Shown here: positions 38,244-49,557 of the stretch, piece by piece
How positions within the stretch are numbered: the stretch's first letter is position 1
Layout of the letters: the number at the start of each line of letters is the position of its first letter
DNA from: Panonychus citri
Lineage: Eukaryota; Arthropoda; Arachnida; Trombidiformes; Tetranychidae
Direction: 5' to 3'
NCBI RefSeq assembly: GCF_014898815.1
Contig: NW_026515520.1
Location: 248,001-312,000, forward strand
Length of the DNA: 64,000 nucleotides
Made by a program: the position numbers and the translations under genes
The notes under the pieces: generated by a model
What the model saw: only the letters and a program-made list of their open reading frames with translations
What the model was told of the DNA's origin: nothing
Database searches by the model: none

Positions 38244-41200
38244 ACAAACCAAAAAGGATAATCTCTTGATCGCTAATCGTTGAGACAATTTACCGATTAT
38301 TAAAATGATAACTTATTGAATTAACGTGAAACGTTGCAAATGTTAATTGTGAACAATTAGCGAATTATACAAATTAAATTAAATTTCGATTCTTAATTTG
38401 TTTTCTAATTTTTGGGAGAAAAAAAAACTTTTCTTTTCCTCCTCTCAATCAATTGGATAAATAATCCACCTAATTTACTTGTTAATCACTTGATTAATCA
38501 CTTGATTAATCATTCTGAAAGTTAATCAAAAAATTTCAATAACGATTAACAATTAAATTGAATTAATTGTTGGGGTCATTGACTGAATTATTATAAGAAG
38601 ATGATTAAACATAAATTGTTTATCAGCAAATCATTCAAGTAATTACATAATTTGTTTCCCGATATTTGATCACAATTAAATGAACATAACAAATTAATTG
38701 TTGATTTTATTTATGCAGACAATTAGTTAATCATTATTTTGTTTTTCTTTTGCATTATAATTATTGTACTGAATCAGTTAATGATTGAAATAAAATAAGT
38801 TGAGGAATGATTTAGCAATAAGTTTGGATACACAATCTAAATCAGTAAATATTTTATGTTAATTAATTAAGGAGGAAATTAATTAATCATCGTTGATCAA
38901 AATTAACATTTTGTTGAGTCTTTTCTTGGCTTTATCTTTGTCACCATCTTAATCCAGTTTAGGTTAATCCTTAATTGATTTCTCTTTGATTAGAAATTAC
39001 AATTTCCTTTTTTGTTTTCGCAAATTGTTTGAGTTAATTGTTATATCATTTTGGAACGGAAATTAAATACATGTACTTAAATTACATTTGGGTGATTCTG
39101 TTGGGATTAAATTGAAGTCTTAATCACTGTCGCTTGTCAATATCATCATTATGTAATAAATGAACATTTAAGATTAAAGTGATTAGTTGATTAATCAGTA
39201 GCTAATTGTAAAATATTTTACCACAAAAAAATACGATTCTGTGATTAAATATGATTCTGTTTTGGTTGGGATTTGATTATGACAATTGTAAGCAATTAAA
39301 GGTTAAGGTGACAATAAACTTGAAGTAATTAATAATAATTTATGCTTAATTAACGTTTGAATCTTAATTGTGATCCATTTAAATTAAATTTGATGGATCA
39401 TCCAATCGTTAACCAAATGAGAAATAAATTATTTAAGGATTAAAGGTAAACAATTAAAGTTGAATGATTAAAGAAGCGGAAAGAAATTAAGGTAAAGGTC
39501 TTAACATTGTGGAACAATTAAAAAAAAATTGGAAAGTGATTAAAACAAATTAATCAATCCAATTTAGTAAGGAAAGAGGAAAAGAAAATTACTTAATTGT
39601 TGTTGATTAGATGGCAAAATATTTGGTTTATAATGATTCTTATTGTTTATGGTTGAGTAAATGGATGTTAATTGGAATGAAAGAGAACAGGGAATTCAGG
39701 AGATTCAGGAGATTCAGTTGATTCTGTTGTTGTTGTTGGTGTTGATGGTGTTTCGTTTTGGGGGGACAACTAATTGTTGAGAGAAAAAGTTAATCAACAA
39801 ATGAAATTAATACGATAATGATAATGATAGAAAAGTGAATTGAAGGAGAAAGTGAGAAGGAGGACAATTGGATATGTGAAAGTCGGATCGAAATGCTGAT
39901 TAATATTAACTAGTCACGGAAGGAAGGGTAACCGTAATTAAGGAACAATTAGAATTTGTTGGAATATAAGGAAAGAGAATTTCGATGAAAAAGATTGGTA
40001 ATTATAAAAGAAATTGAAAGGTAAGTGTGTTAGTGTTTAATTTCTTTGGCACGGGTTGTTTGGCACACTTATGATTGTAGAATTTATCAAATGGAATTTA
40101 AGGTTTGTTGATAGTGGCCTTTTATCGTAATCAGATATTGTGCTAACAATTTAAATTCTCTCGATTGATAAACAATTTACTCTTTCAGTTGTATTCTTTT
40201 TGTAGTTCCAATTCTTTTTCCTCTTCCTTCTCTCTCTCTCTTCATCTTGATTGTCTCTCTTGTTTGTTGGATCAACTGTTATCTTTTTTAGAGATCAACA
40301 TTCATCACGTTAGTTTATTGCATTTATCCTCATCCTCATCTTCTTCTTCTTCCTTTGATGATTCTCTTTCATGGAATAGAATATTTGTTTGTTGACATTA
40401 GGGTTGCACTCATTTTCTCTCTCCATCCAATTGTCTCTCTCTTGAGTTTCTCTCCGCACGTTTATTAACAAGGTTCTGGAAAATTAGGAACAACAATTAA
40501 ATTTAATCCAATGTTATCTGTTGACAATCAGTTGATTCTAATGTAATTTGGAGGACTTTGGCTTCTGAATTTTTTTTTATCTGCGTAATCGTTTGTTTAT
40601 CCATAATGTTGACTCTTTGCGTATTTCCTTTTCTTTGGTGTGTAGACTTGTGGTTTTAATTGTAATTCCATTAATTATCATTAACACGGATGTAGAATAT
40701 AATTAACCATGAAGACCATCCTATTGGTATGATGATGATGATGGTGGTGATGATTACAAAAGTAAAGGGATGAGAATACTAGTAACTTTTTTTCCCAAGA
40801 AAATGAACTCCAATCAAATGGTTTAAATGAAAGGATATTAAATGGTAAACGGAATTATGATCAATTGTAAATGCAATGAACTTAATTGTTGTTGAATACA
40901 TTGTTGCTTGTTGAGTTTGTTGATACTTTTACTGCAAATCTTCATCTTTCCTCTCCTTTTTTTGTTGATTTGTATTCTTTCCCATGTAAAAAGTGATTTT
41001 CTCTTGAAAACTTTTTTTTCCATTCAATTCCTCAGGAAGTTTCATCAGGAAACAATTGGTTAATGTGGAATCATTTGAATGAAATATTCATTCATTATGA
41101 GTGAACAATTGTTCACTTAAACTGGACACTGAGTTTTAATTATCATGAGGTTAACTTAGCAAGGAAAAAAGAATGACAGAAAAAAAGAGGGAAATGAGAG

Positions 41201-41313
41201 AGAGAAAATAGATTATGAAGATAAATAAAGGAAGAGAGATTGAGAGAGAGAGTGTGTGTGTGTGTAATAGGGAATAGGATAATTGGAATTGATGAATGAG
41301 TGAGCAGAAGATA
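38244..41313. other. intergenic, no exon seen
   Basis: About 3 kb of AT-rich DNA between convergent genes, with many ACAATTAA octamers, a GTT run at 39727-39740, and CT/GT runs near 40225-40260 and 41240-41265. Short frames near 40165 and 40838 are low complexity. Confidence 0.5.
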
Positions 41314-41979
41314 TCATTTAACACTTTCCCTGTTAACTCTGATCTCAAATGACTTGATTATCTTTTGAATTGCTTTGGTTGGCGATTTGGATGATGTTGT
41401 ACTCTTTTCCTGTAATTTATCAACATTGGCATTTGATGATAGCGGAGGTTTAACACTTTGCTTCATTATTTTTGGAATTGAATTTGTTGTCTGTAGTTTT
41501 ACGCTTGGAATTGTTGTTGCAACTGTTGCTGAGGTTTTTGTGATGATACTTTCGGTTACATTGAGAGTGGGCTTACAAAAGAATGTATCAAGACCATCGT
41601 CGATTTTATCTGAAATAATGACACCTCTTCCAGTGGAAATTGAAGTTGAAGGTGTAACTTTTAAACGACCATTTGGAGAAGATAAATGTTTGTTATTAAC
41701 ATTGAAGCTGGACGATGAAGAAGATGATGAGGATGAGGATGAAGACGACGACGATGTATTGGTAGAAATAATTGAAATACGTGTTGGAGCTCGTGTTTTA
41801 GGTTTACGAGGTCGAGATTTGACAAGATGTTCCAATCTTTCACCGCTACTTGAACCAAAAAGACTAGACGATGGATCAGATGAACACCAATTACTATTTA
41901 CACAGCCCGCTGATGCAGGGCGAGGATAAAGATCACCAATATCCTCTTTAGTGTTGTTATTGTTACCATAACCATCCAT
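41314..41979 (-). CDS. Ser/Thr-rich protein with a capping-protein-interaction motif
   Basis: The start is the ATG at 41979 (MDGYGNNNNTKED); the frame encodes 221 residues. Residues 49-65, LEHLVKSRPRKPKTRAP, fit the CPI motif that binds actin capping protein (L-x-H-x-T-x-x-R-P-K, six residues, P) with Val for Thr and Arg for Lys. That motif is known from CARMIL, CD2AP/CIN85, CKIP-1, CapZIP and FAM21/WASHC2. A run of 16 Ser and a Ser/Thr/Lys-rich tail follow, with no folded domain visible. The minus-strand donor AAG|GTAAGT ending at 42516 suggests a non-coding 5' exon. The host family is not recognised. It may be a short stand-alone regulator of capping protein, or part of a larger gene whose other exons were missed. 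Confidence 0.7.
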   Translation of the reverse strand: MDGYGNNNNTKEDIGDLYPRPASAGCVNSNWCSSDPSSSLFGSSSGERLEHLVKSRPRKPKTRAPTRISIISTNTSSSSSSSSSSSSSSSSFNVNNKHLSSPNGRLKVTPSTSISTGRGVIISDKIDDGLDTFFCKPTLNVTESIITKTSATVATTIPSVKLQTTNSIPKIMKQSVKPPLSSNANVDKLQEKSTTSSKSPTKAIQKIIKSFEIRVNRESVK

Positions 41980-42967
41980 GATTATTGTTGATAGAGACCA
42001 GCAAAAGATGAGCAAAGAATAAAAAGAAAACCAAAGTCTCAGCGCAGATATAAATTAGAAGAGAATTTGTTTGTTTTTCTTTTTTCTCTCTCTCTCCCTC
42101 CTTTCAAATATCAAGAAGAAGAGACCACACGAAAAAGAAAACAAATCAAAACAATTGAAAATGTTCTCTTCTTTTCTCTGTTTGAAAGTCACTTTGAGAA
42201 GAAAATGTAAATACACTCGAGAAGAATAAAAAGTCAATTGGAAAAGAAAAATATAAATATTCTCCGTGGAATGTTAAATGTATATGGTACCTAAGAAAAA
42301 TGGAGAAAAAGACAAGAAGGAAGAAGAAAAGATGAACACAAAGAAAGAGAAGAAGAAAAGAGAAGAAAAAGAAAATATTAGAATAGAATAAAAGAAAAAA
42401 GAAAAACAAATGGAAATGGAAAAGAGAAAAATATTGAAGAGAATTAAAAACTTGTAGACATTTGTTGATCAACTAATCGACAATTAAATAGTTTTATTAA
42501 TCACTTTAAACTTACCTTCACATAATCAACTAAATGACTGAGGAAATGAAATTAATGACAATTGAAATGTTTTCATTTCTACTCACCAACCAACAGAACA
42601 GCTGATCAACAGGGTTCGTCTCAACAGAAACAAACGTAACTCGATGTTAATTGTTGCGCTTTTACTTCAATTATCTGATATAATTTAGTTCACTTCAAGT
42701 AGTAGTTTATACGTGTCAACGTGCACAATTAACAATCAACCGGATAGATAATTTATATTTAATTAATTCTTTTACATTTCTCGCAATCCAAATTTCTTTC
42801 TTTCTCTTTCTATTTCTCTTTCTTTTCCTCTTTCTATTTTTTCATTTAGACTTTTGTTTACATTTTTATTTACTTTGTTTCTCTCATTTTAATTGATTCA
42901 TTTTATTGTTGTTGATTAATTTTTTATTATTATTTTCTACTCTGTGATAATTTAAATTGACCCAAAC
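41980..42967. other. divergent upstream region of CPI-motif gene and CDK5RAP3
   Basis: Purine-rich low-complexity DNA (about 42060-42440) lies next to the minus-strand gene, probably inside its 5' UTR intron (donor after 42516). From 42520 to 42967 there is ordinary AT-rich sequence with a TTTC-rich tract near 42800. No coding exon is visible. Confidence 0.45.
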
Positions 42968-45224
42968 ATGTCTGAAGAAGTTCCAATTGATATTCATGCT
43001 TCCAAATTACTTGGTAATTATGTTTTTCTTTATTTTCGCCAACAATTTGGATTATTTTTTGTCTATTCTCTTTATATTTAGAATTTAATTTTTCATGTTC
43101 TCGTTTTTTTTTTCTCTATCTTTTTGATTGTTCTTGCATTTTCACTGGTAAATTGTCGTTTTCTTCTTCAACTCAGATTGGCTGATTACTCGTCGTCATA
43201 TTAATAAGGATTATCAAGTTCACCTGAATAAAATTAGAGAAAAGATTCTGGAAGCCATTCAAGATATGCCAGCTCATCCCAAGATCACGCAACTTCTTGC
43301 TGGAACACGTTAGTAGCCGTGATTCTAAATTTTAATTGATTGTGACCTTTACATTAACCGTCATTCTACTATTTCTTATCCTAACAGAATTGAATTACTT
43401 TAACTGTAAACAAATTGTTGAAATATTGAAAGAGACTGAAGCTGATTCGAAAAACATTTTCGGCTACTATTCATCTAAACGTGTCAAGGATTGGCAAGAG
43501 ATTGTTAGACTTTATGAAAAAGATGATGTCTACCTGGGTATGTTTTTCGTACAATTATCTTGGCTAATTAGTGTGTTAATTGTGATCTATTTCTTTGTAT
43601 TTACTTTCCTTAGCTGAGGCCGCATCGATGCTTCATAGAAATGTTAACTTTGAAGTGCCAACAGTTCGTAAACAATTGAACAAATTCCAAGCCAACAGTG
43701 AAGAGCTAATGAGAAAATCGAGTGACTGTATTAGCCGAGCAAACAGATTGAAGGCTGAATATAAAGCGTTTGCTGAGAAATTTGGAATCAAGGTGATTAA
43801 ATAGAATTTCAATTTGTTCTCTTCTTTCTTCGTATTCAATTTTTTTTCTTGTCTTTCCAATTACTTACAGGGTGATAATGTCCATCAAGAGTTCCAAGAA
43901 TTGATCCAAGATTTGCCAAAATACGTTCAAGAACTTGTACAGGAGCTTCCAAAACTTTCAGATAATCGAGATTATTATCAAGAATTCCTCAAGTTTACCC
44001 ATAGAAGGTAAATTATCGCTACGATATTGATATTCTTATATTTTGATTGCTTCTGTATTTTTTTTCCAGTGAAAACATTTCGTGTTTACCTTTGTTGAAA
44101 TATTTAATTACCAAAGGAAACACAACCGTTTACGAATATAAAAATGGAGTAGCGCCTACAACCATTGAAGAATCAATCATCGATTTTGGTAATACTCAAT
44201 TAGAAGGCCAAGAAGATGACCAGGTAAAAGCTTGTTGATTCAATTAAGTGAGTGAATCGCAAAAATGCAAATATTAATTTTCTTTATTTTCTATTAATAG
44301 GTAATTGATTTTGGTGATGATGTTATTGAATTTGAACGAGACACTGACAGTTCAAGTCCATCAAATGGAAATGGAGATTTCGTTCATGTTGAGAAGGTTA
44401 GATTAAAGTTTGGGTTAGTTTATTGGAGCATCTTTTTCATCAATCAATTTGTTTACAGGATGAATGTATTGAAGAAGGAGATATCAATTGGGAGATCGAA
44501 GCTGTTGAAATATCACCCGGTGAATCTTTACAAGATAAATCAGAATTATGTCATGTTGCCAGAGGAACGGATGCTCTCACATTACTAGAATACTCGGTGA
44601 CAAGAAATAATCTGATTAACGAACTACACGAGGTAGATAGACTATACGAACGATTGTTTAATCACTTAATCTAACAAATTTTTCCGTAAATTTATCGACT
44701 AGATTGAAGGATTTTTCGATCAACGTATTTTCGAGATGAAAATGGAGGAAAATGTTCTATCTGAAAATCAATTCCAAGGAGCCCCGAACATTTTACAAAT
44801 GACCACAGCTGAAAAATTGTCAACCCAAATGAAACAAGGACAGAAAATCCTCCAAATGATGACCAATGAAAAGACCAATTTGATCTTCATGATGAGAGAT
44901 GACCGTAAATACATTGACAATGCTGCTGACAAGATGAAAATGAAACTCTCGTTAGCGGATAAAGCTCTTGATAAATCTAAATCGTTACAAGAAAAGGCTA
45001 AAGATGAATCATTACAGGGAGAAAAGTTTGCACCAGAAATTCCCAAGTTAATTAAGAGGACGAAAGAATTGCAGAAACAAGTGAGTTAGTCGATTGATTA
45101 ACAATTAACTTGAAACTAAATTTTTTTCTCCTTCTCTTTTTTACTACTACAGATCGAAACTGAAATTTCCAAGAAATACAAAGGAAGACCAGTTAATATA
45201 ATGGGAGGCTATCAAATCTTATGA
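42968..45224 (+). CDS. CDK5RAP3: CDK5 regulatory subunit-associated protein 3, UFM1 ligase adaptor
   Basis: Ten exons join in frame to 505 residues: 42968-43013, 43177-43308, 43388-43537, 43614-43792, 43871-44007, 44070-44223, 44301-44396, 44459-44632, 44703-45080 and 45153-45224. Introns are 52-163 bp. Human CDK5RAP3 has about the same length and order: VPIDIHASKLL at the start, KNIFGYYSSKRVKDWQEI, NVNFEVP, an acidic middle, ARGTDALTLLEYSVTRN, and the C-terminal ISKKYKGRPVNIMGG. The middle region carries IDFG-type motifs (IIDFGN, VIDFGDD, INWEIEAVE), the shuffled ATG8/UFM1-interacting motifs used in ER-phagy. The protein works with UFL1 and DDRGK1 to UFMylate ribosomes at the ER. Confidence 0.97.
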
Positions 45225-46063
45225 GAAATTAATCTTTTATTTTCAAAAATAATACATAATTGTAATTGTCTATGAATTATTATTGTTATAACAATCAACT
45301 AAAACGAGGAATCTCATAGTAGCATTCGCGAAACAAGTAACAGAATCGGAATCACTTTTTACGATTTCCTTTCCTTATGAATTGGTGAACTGCAATATTC
45401 AAAATGATTATATTATTAATTGGGATTTTGTTAATTTCTAAACAGAGTTTATTTGATTAAAAAACTCATCAATTTGTTATCTTAATAATCCTAACCAATC
45501 TCAAGCTGAACTAAATTTTCCATTTGGAAACTGCCAAGATGATTAATCTTCAATATCCAGTGAACTTGCCACAGTTTTTTACCACCGATACCAGAGAGTA
45601 TCAATTATTTACATTAGTAATTGGCTGCAGAGAAAAGCTCGTTCGTTTTAAAAGCAACTTTTAGTTTTCTTTCTGATCAGATACAATAAACTTCCATCGG
45701 CTCATTGATTAGCAATAAATCAACGAAAAGTCAATCGTAAATATAAATAATTGACCAGATAGAAAGAAAAGAAAATGTCAACAATTAAACCAATTAACTT
45801 ACCTTATAGAGAATAAGATTAAACGATAAAAAAACCCAGAGGGTTAACTAAGATTAATAATAAAACAGATTAATCCAAAGAGAGAATTGATTGTAAATAG
45901 AAACTGAAAAAAATTAAAGTTCATTAGAGTTGAAACTGTTGGAACAACGAGTCGCGCCTCAACTTGAAACAATTTGAAAGTGAATTAAAACTTATAATAA
46001 CAATTACGATTCTTATTGATAAGACAATAGTGATATTTGTGTTATCATAGCCGAAATAAGATA
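45225..46063. other. intergenic; 5' flank of the choline-kinase copy
   Basis: No exon is seen. The part at about 45976-46055 aligns loosely with 60214-60290 upstream of the intact choline kinase (shared blocks such as TTATTGAT(A/T)AGACAA), so homology of the two copies extends into the 5' UTR at a clearly lower identity than in the coding region. Confidence 0.5.
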
Positions 46064-47241
46064 ATGTCAACATCAACACTAAATGTGGATTCTTTACGTG
46101 ATAAGGCTTTCAACATTTGTCGAGAATATCTTTCAGGCTCTTGGAAGGAAATTCAGCCCAATGACATGATCTTTCATTCCATCAGTGGTGGTCTCAGTAA
46201 TATCTTGTATTATTGTTCTCTACCCTCAACTCATACTCCTTTATGTGGTGAACCAAGTCAAGTATTGCTCAGAATGTATGGGCAACTTCACTCTGACGAT
46301 ACGACACAAAACGAGAACAAAATGACAGAATCAGTGATTTTCATGTTATTATCTGAGAGAAACTTGGGACCCAAATTGTATGGAATCTTTCCCGGTGGAC
46401 GACTTGAAGAATATATTCCGGCACAAGCGATGACCTGTGATCAGCTTCGTGATCCAGTTCTTTCCTCAACCATTGCCCATAAATTAGCCCATGTTCACAG
46501 TCTTGATGTTCCCATTAACAAAGAGCCTACTTGGCTTTTCGATAACATGTACTCTTGGTTGGAAAGTGCTCGTCGAGTTGACCTGAAAATGGTTAAACCG
46601 AGTATCGATGTGTCGCCAAGAAACTCCTCAGTTTTCCTTATGAAGATGAACTTATCTGGTTGAAAAGTTTCCTCTCTTCTGTCCAATCTCCTGTAGTATT
46701 TTGCCACAATGATCTTCAAGAAGGTAACATTCTGCTTCCTGGTATCCCCACAACACCAAGTAGTTTCCGTAATCGTAATCGGTCCAATGGATCTTCAAAC
46801 GGATCCAATCGAACCCTTGAACCCAAGGTTATCTTCATAGACTTTGAATATTGTTCGTACAATCATCGTGGTTTTGATTTCGCCAATCATTTCCTTGAAT
46901 GGACATATGATTATTCAGCACAAGAGTGGCCTCATTTTTACCATAAACCGGAAAATTATCCAAGCGAAAGTCAGAGACGACATTTTGTCCGAGAATATCT
47001 GAAGGCTGTCGATAGATCGAGACCAAGAACAGAAGTCGACAATGAGGATCATATCTTACGGGAAGCGGACGCTTACTCATTAGCATCTCATTTACTTTGG
47101 ACACTTTGGAGTATCAATCATGGAGTCTCATCGGAAATTGTTTTCGACTATTGGGAATTTGCAGAAATCCGACTGAAAATGTACTTAAAAAAAAAGATTG
47201 ATTTTACTTACCAAATAGATTTTAATTCACGGACAATTTGA
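46064..47241 (+). pseudogene. intronless choline kinase copy with one frame break
   Basis: It carries the whole choline kinase reading frame of the gene at 60391-63084 but without its 1.5-kb intron: the base before the splice junction (TATTGG) runs straight into GAATTTGCAGAAATC. From 46064 to 47146 it matches 60394-61477 over 1083 bases with two differences: one G/A change near 46267, and one missing C at 46598-46599 (CC against CCC). The missing base shifts the frame after DLKMVKP and stops it at 46663. Downstream of 47146 the same two genes are only about 70% alike (EFAEIRLKMYLKKK against EFGEMRLKSYINKK), and so are the flanks. That contrast points to a retrocopy overwritten by gene conversion. 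If the lost C is a sequencing error, the copy encodes a full 393-residue-size kinase. Confidence 0.85.
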
Positions 47242-47793
47242 CAATAATCTTCTACACTGACAAACTTCGCACATTCTATTAATAAGTTCATGACATTTAG
47301 TCTCATCTTCACGAAACTAATAGTCCAAAACTCAGTAATGTAATTTAAAAATATTAGAAAACTCAACGCTAATTATAATAAAAAAGAAACCAAAAAATTC
47401 AAATTGACAAAAAAACATAAATATTAGAATTTATCGGATAAGAAAAATAAATTACCAATTAACTTGCCTCGAAGAAGAAGATTATATGAAATCACACAGA
47501 GTTTGTTGACGAATTCATAGAATTGTCAATCGAGTTTGAACTCATTTTATTGATATTCTAAGAGATCTGAGCCGAAAAATTGAGTTTAAGTTAAATCTTC
47601 TTTCATTGTCCATCAATGATGCAGTCGATTATTAAGAAATGAGCTTCACCTCACCAATTCGATAATCAAATCGGAGGATTTTCGAAATGTTCTGTTTGTC
47701 AAATCGATTTCAAGGATCTCCAAATACTGGATTATGTATTTTTTTTTCTAAATGAACAAAACGAGAAAAGAAAATGTTAATAATATTGTTGCT
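47242..47793. other. 3' part of the choline-kinase retrocopy, then unique DNA
   Basis: Up to about 47365 the sequence aligns with the 3' UTR of the intact gene (63085-63255): blocks such as CTCATCTTCAC, CAGTAAT and AGAAAACTC recur in the same order at reduced identity. An A-rich stretch at about 47375-47420 could be the remains of a poly(A) tail. The rest shows nothing recognisable. Confidence 0.5.
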
Positions 47794-47801
47794 TGGGAAT
47801 C

Positions 47802-48049
47802 GGTAACATCTTAGTTATGATCGCACTGGTGTGGCTTGAATTAGATTAGTCAATGAGAGGCGATCAGTGTAAAATTTGGTTTGATTGTCTTAGGCCCTCC
47901 GGGCCTTTTTTTCATTAATTAACCCGTTTACGAGTGACACCTAACCTAATCTAACACAACAAAACAAACCGAACAATTAGTTAACTAGTTACATTAATTA
48001 GCTCAGTAATTTAAGCCACACCAGTGCGATCATAACTAAGATGTTAACC
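47802..48049. mobile_element. hAT-type MITE, 248 bp
   Basis: The element is bounded by an exact 8-bp target duplication TGGGAATC at 47794-47801 and 48050-48057. Its ends are inverted repeats of about 40 bp: GG(T)TAACATCTTAGTTATG continuing ATCGCACTGGTGTGGCTT, with one indel. There is no coding capacity. An 8-bp duplication and short size are typical of hAT-derived MITEs. The TIR differs from that of the hAT transposon at 57781-59892, so that transposase is not the obvious driver. The centre holds a GC-rich hairpin, GGCCCTCCGGGCC, followed by seven T. Confidence 0.92.
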
Positions 48050-48094
48050 TGGGAATCTGTTAATTGAATGATTACCTTCGGTTGTATCTAATAT

Positions 48095-48454
48095 TCAATC
48101 AATGGTTCCTAGATTATCTTCTTCATGGAGAGAATATTGTTGCCAAATTTTCTTCAATGGCAAAGGAAAATTTCCTGGTGATACTAAGTTGACCAGAAAT
48201 CTCTTCAATCTTTTTATGTCCATTTTCCTCTCAAAATGGACATATATTTCACCTTTAGCCAAAGGATTGTCCAGATCTCCGAAAATTTTTCGACAAAGGA
48301 TTTTATCTTCAACTGTTTCTCTCATTAGATTGAAATCTTTAGTTCGTTCATGGTGTTTAAATTGCATTCCCATTTCTTTCATTACTTGAAAATCATATTT
48401 AGATCTTTTCTCATCATCGCTTAGAACTTGATTCTTTATTTCCTTAATTATCAA
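48095..48454 (-). CDS. orphan reading frame, possible exon
   Basis: The frame is open for 119 codons; the first ATG is at 48382, giving 95 residues, so the upstream part may belong to an exon. Composition is protein-like (mixed charged and hydrophobic, ERKMDIKRLKRFLVNL). The stretch QVLSDDEKRSKYD resembles the last helix of a J-domain (VLSD..KR..YD), but no HPD motif or other part of a J-domain is found nearby. It lies directly beside the MITE, within the rearranged block. It may be a remnant exon rather than a gene. Confidence 0.35.
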   Translation of the reverse strand: MIIKEIKNQVLSDDEKRSKYDFQVMKEMGMQFKHHERTKDFNLMRETVEDKILCRKIFGDLDNPLAKGEIYVHFERKMDIKRLKRFLVNLVSPGNFPLPLKKIWQQYSLHEEDNLGTID

Positions 48455-48754
48455 TTAAAAGTGACTATTAACATTTATTGATTAACTACATTTACCTTGT
48501 AGTTGATTGTTAACCAAAGTTTATGTAATAATTCAAAACAAGAAATAACAATTTGAAAAGAAAATGTTTACCAATGAGTATCATTAATCAAATTTTACCT
48601 TTAATTAAAAATATTACGCAATTAAATTGTATGTAATTTGATTACATTATACAATTGAAAATAGAAACAAATTACTAAATATTAGCTAATCATCTTCAGG
48701 GTTTTTCTATTGCAGTGTTTGGGTGAATTTACTTCATCGGTGATCAAATGACCG

Positions 48755-49215
48755 TAATAATAAATAGATAATTAAAAGTCTTATTCTTAGAATCAGTGAT
48801 TTTCATGTTATTATCTGAGAGAAACTTGGGACCCAAATTGTATGGAATCTTTCCCGGTGGACGACTTGAAGAATATATTCCGGCACAAGCGATGACCTGT
48901 GATCAGCTTCGTGATCCAGTTCTTTCCTCAACCATTGCCCATAAATAAGCCCACGTTCACAGCCTTTGAGCGAAAGTGACAAACGATATTTTGCCCGCGA
49001 ATATCTGAAAACTGTCGATAGATCGAGCTGATTTCTTGTCTAAATTTTGTCATAAATCTGATCGATCAATCAAAATCTATTATGATTGTGATCAGGACTC
49101 AGATGACTGGCCAAAATACGACACTCCTCGAGAATCAATTGTCTATGGATTCAATTTCATGATTTTTCCATAAAACTTTTAGCTCTCTTCCCAACGTAAT
49201 TGATGAATAAAATTT
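48755..49215 (+). pseudogene. chimeric pseudogene: choline kinase piece joined to F-box/LRR piece
   Basis: 48789-48946 is identical over 158 bases to 46327-46484 of the choline-kinase copy and to the intact gene. The next base (T to A) makes a TAA stop. It then skips about 490 bases of the gene and resumes as GCGAAAGT ... CTGTCGATAGATCGAG at roughly 80% identity. Just upstream, AAAGTCTTATTCTTA matches the intact gene's 5' flank at 60158-60172. From about 49029 to 49200 the sequence is about 80% identical to the last exon of the F-box/LRR gene (50807-50985), sharing TACGACACTCCTCGAGAATC. Neither piece is open. It is a scrambled remnant of both neighbours. Confidence 0.85.
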
Positions 49216-49557
49216 ACGATAATCCTAAAATAAAAGCTTTTATCTTTCTACAAGTCTTGTATGAACGAGCTTCCTCAACTATAGACCATAAAAATGCCCG
49301 TTAAATTAAGTTCTCAATTGTACTTAATCAGATTATTATCACTCGAAGGATGCGATAACCAATGTTCAATTGGAAAAGTTTTTTGAACTATTCAAAAAAA
49401 AGCGTTTTCATCCTCTCAGCTGAACCTCTGCGTCTAAGTTGGGCGTAATTAGTTAACAATTAAAAATAAACAATTAGTAATTCCAATTTCTGCTTGTTGT
49501 TTGTTAAATTACCAAAAAATAAGTTAATTGCTTTTATCTGTTGAGTGAATTATAATT

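Noticed and set aside
41375..41929. 184-codon plus-strand frame with an Asp/Glu run
   Set aside because: It is the antisense of the Ser run in the CPI-motif gene; the minus frame has the recognisable motif and a good start.
42055..42472. Minus-strand Phe/Leu-rich frames
   Set aside because: Purine-rich simple sequence read backwards; probably 5' UTR intron of the neighbouring gene.
47885..47915. GC hairpin plus T run taken as a bacterial-type terminator
   Set aside because: The context is a eukaryotic MITE; there is no bacterial gene nearby. Kept only as a structural oddity.
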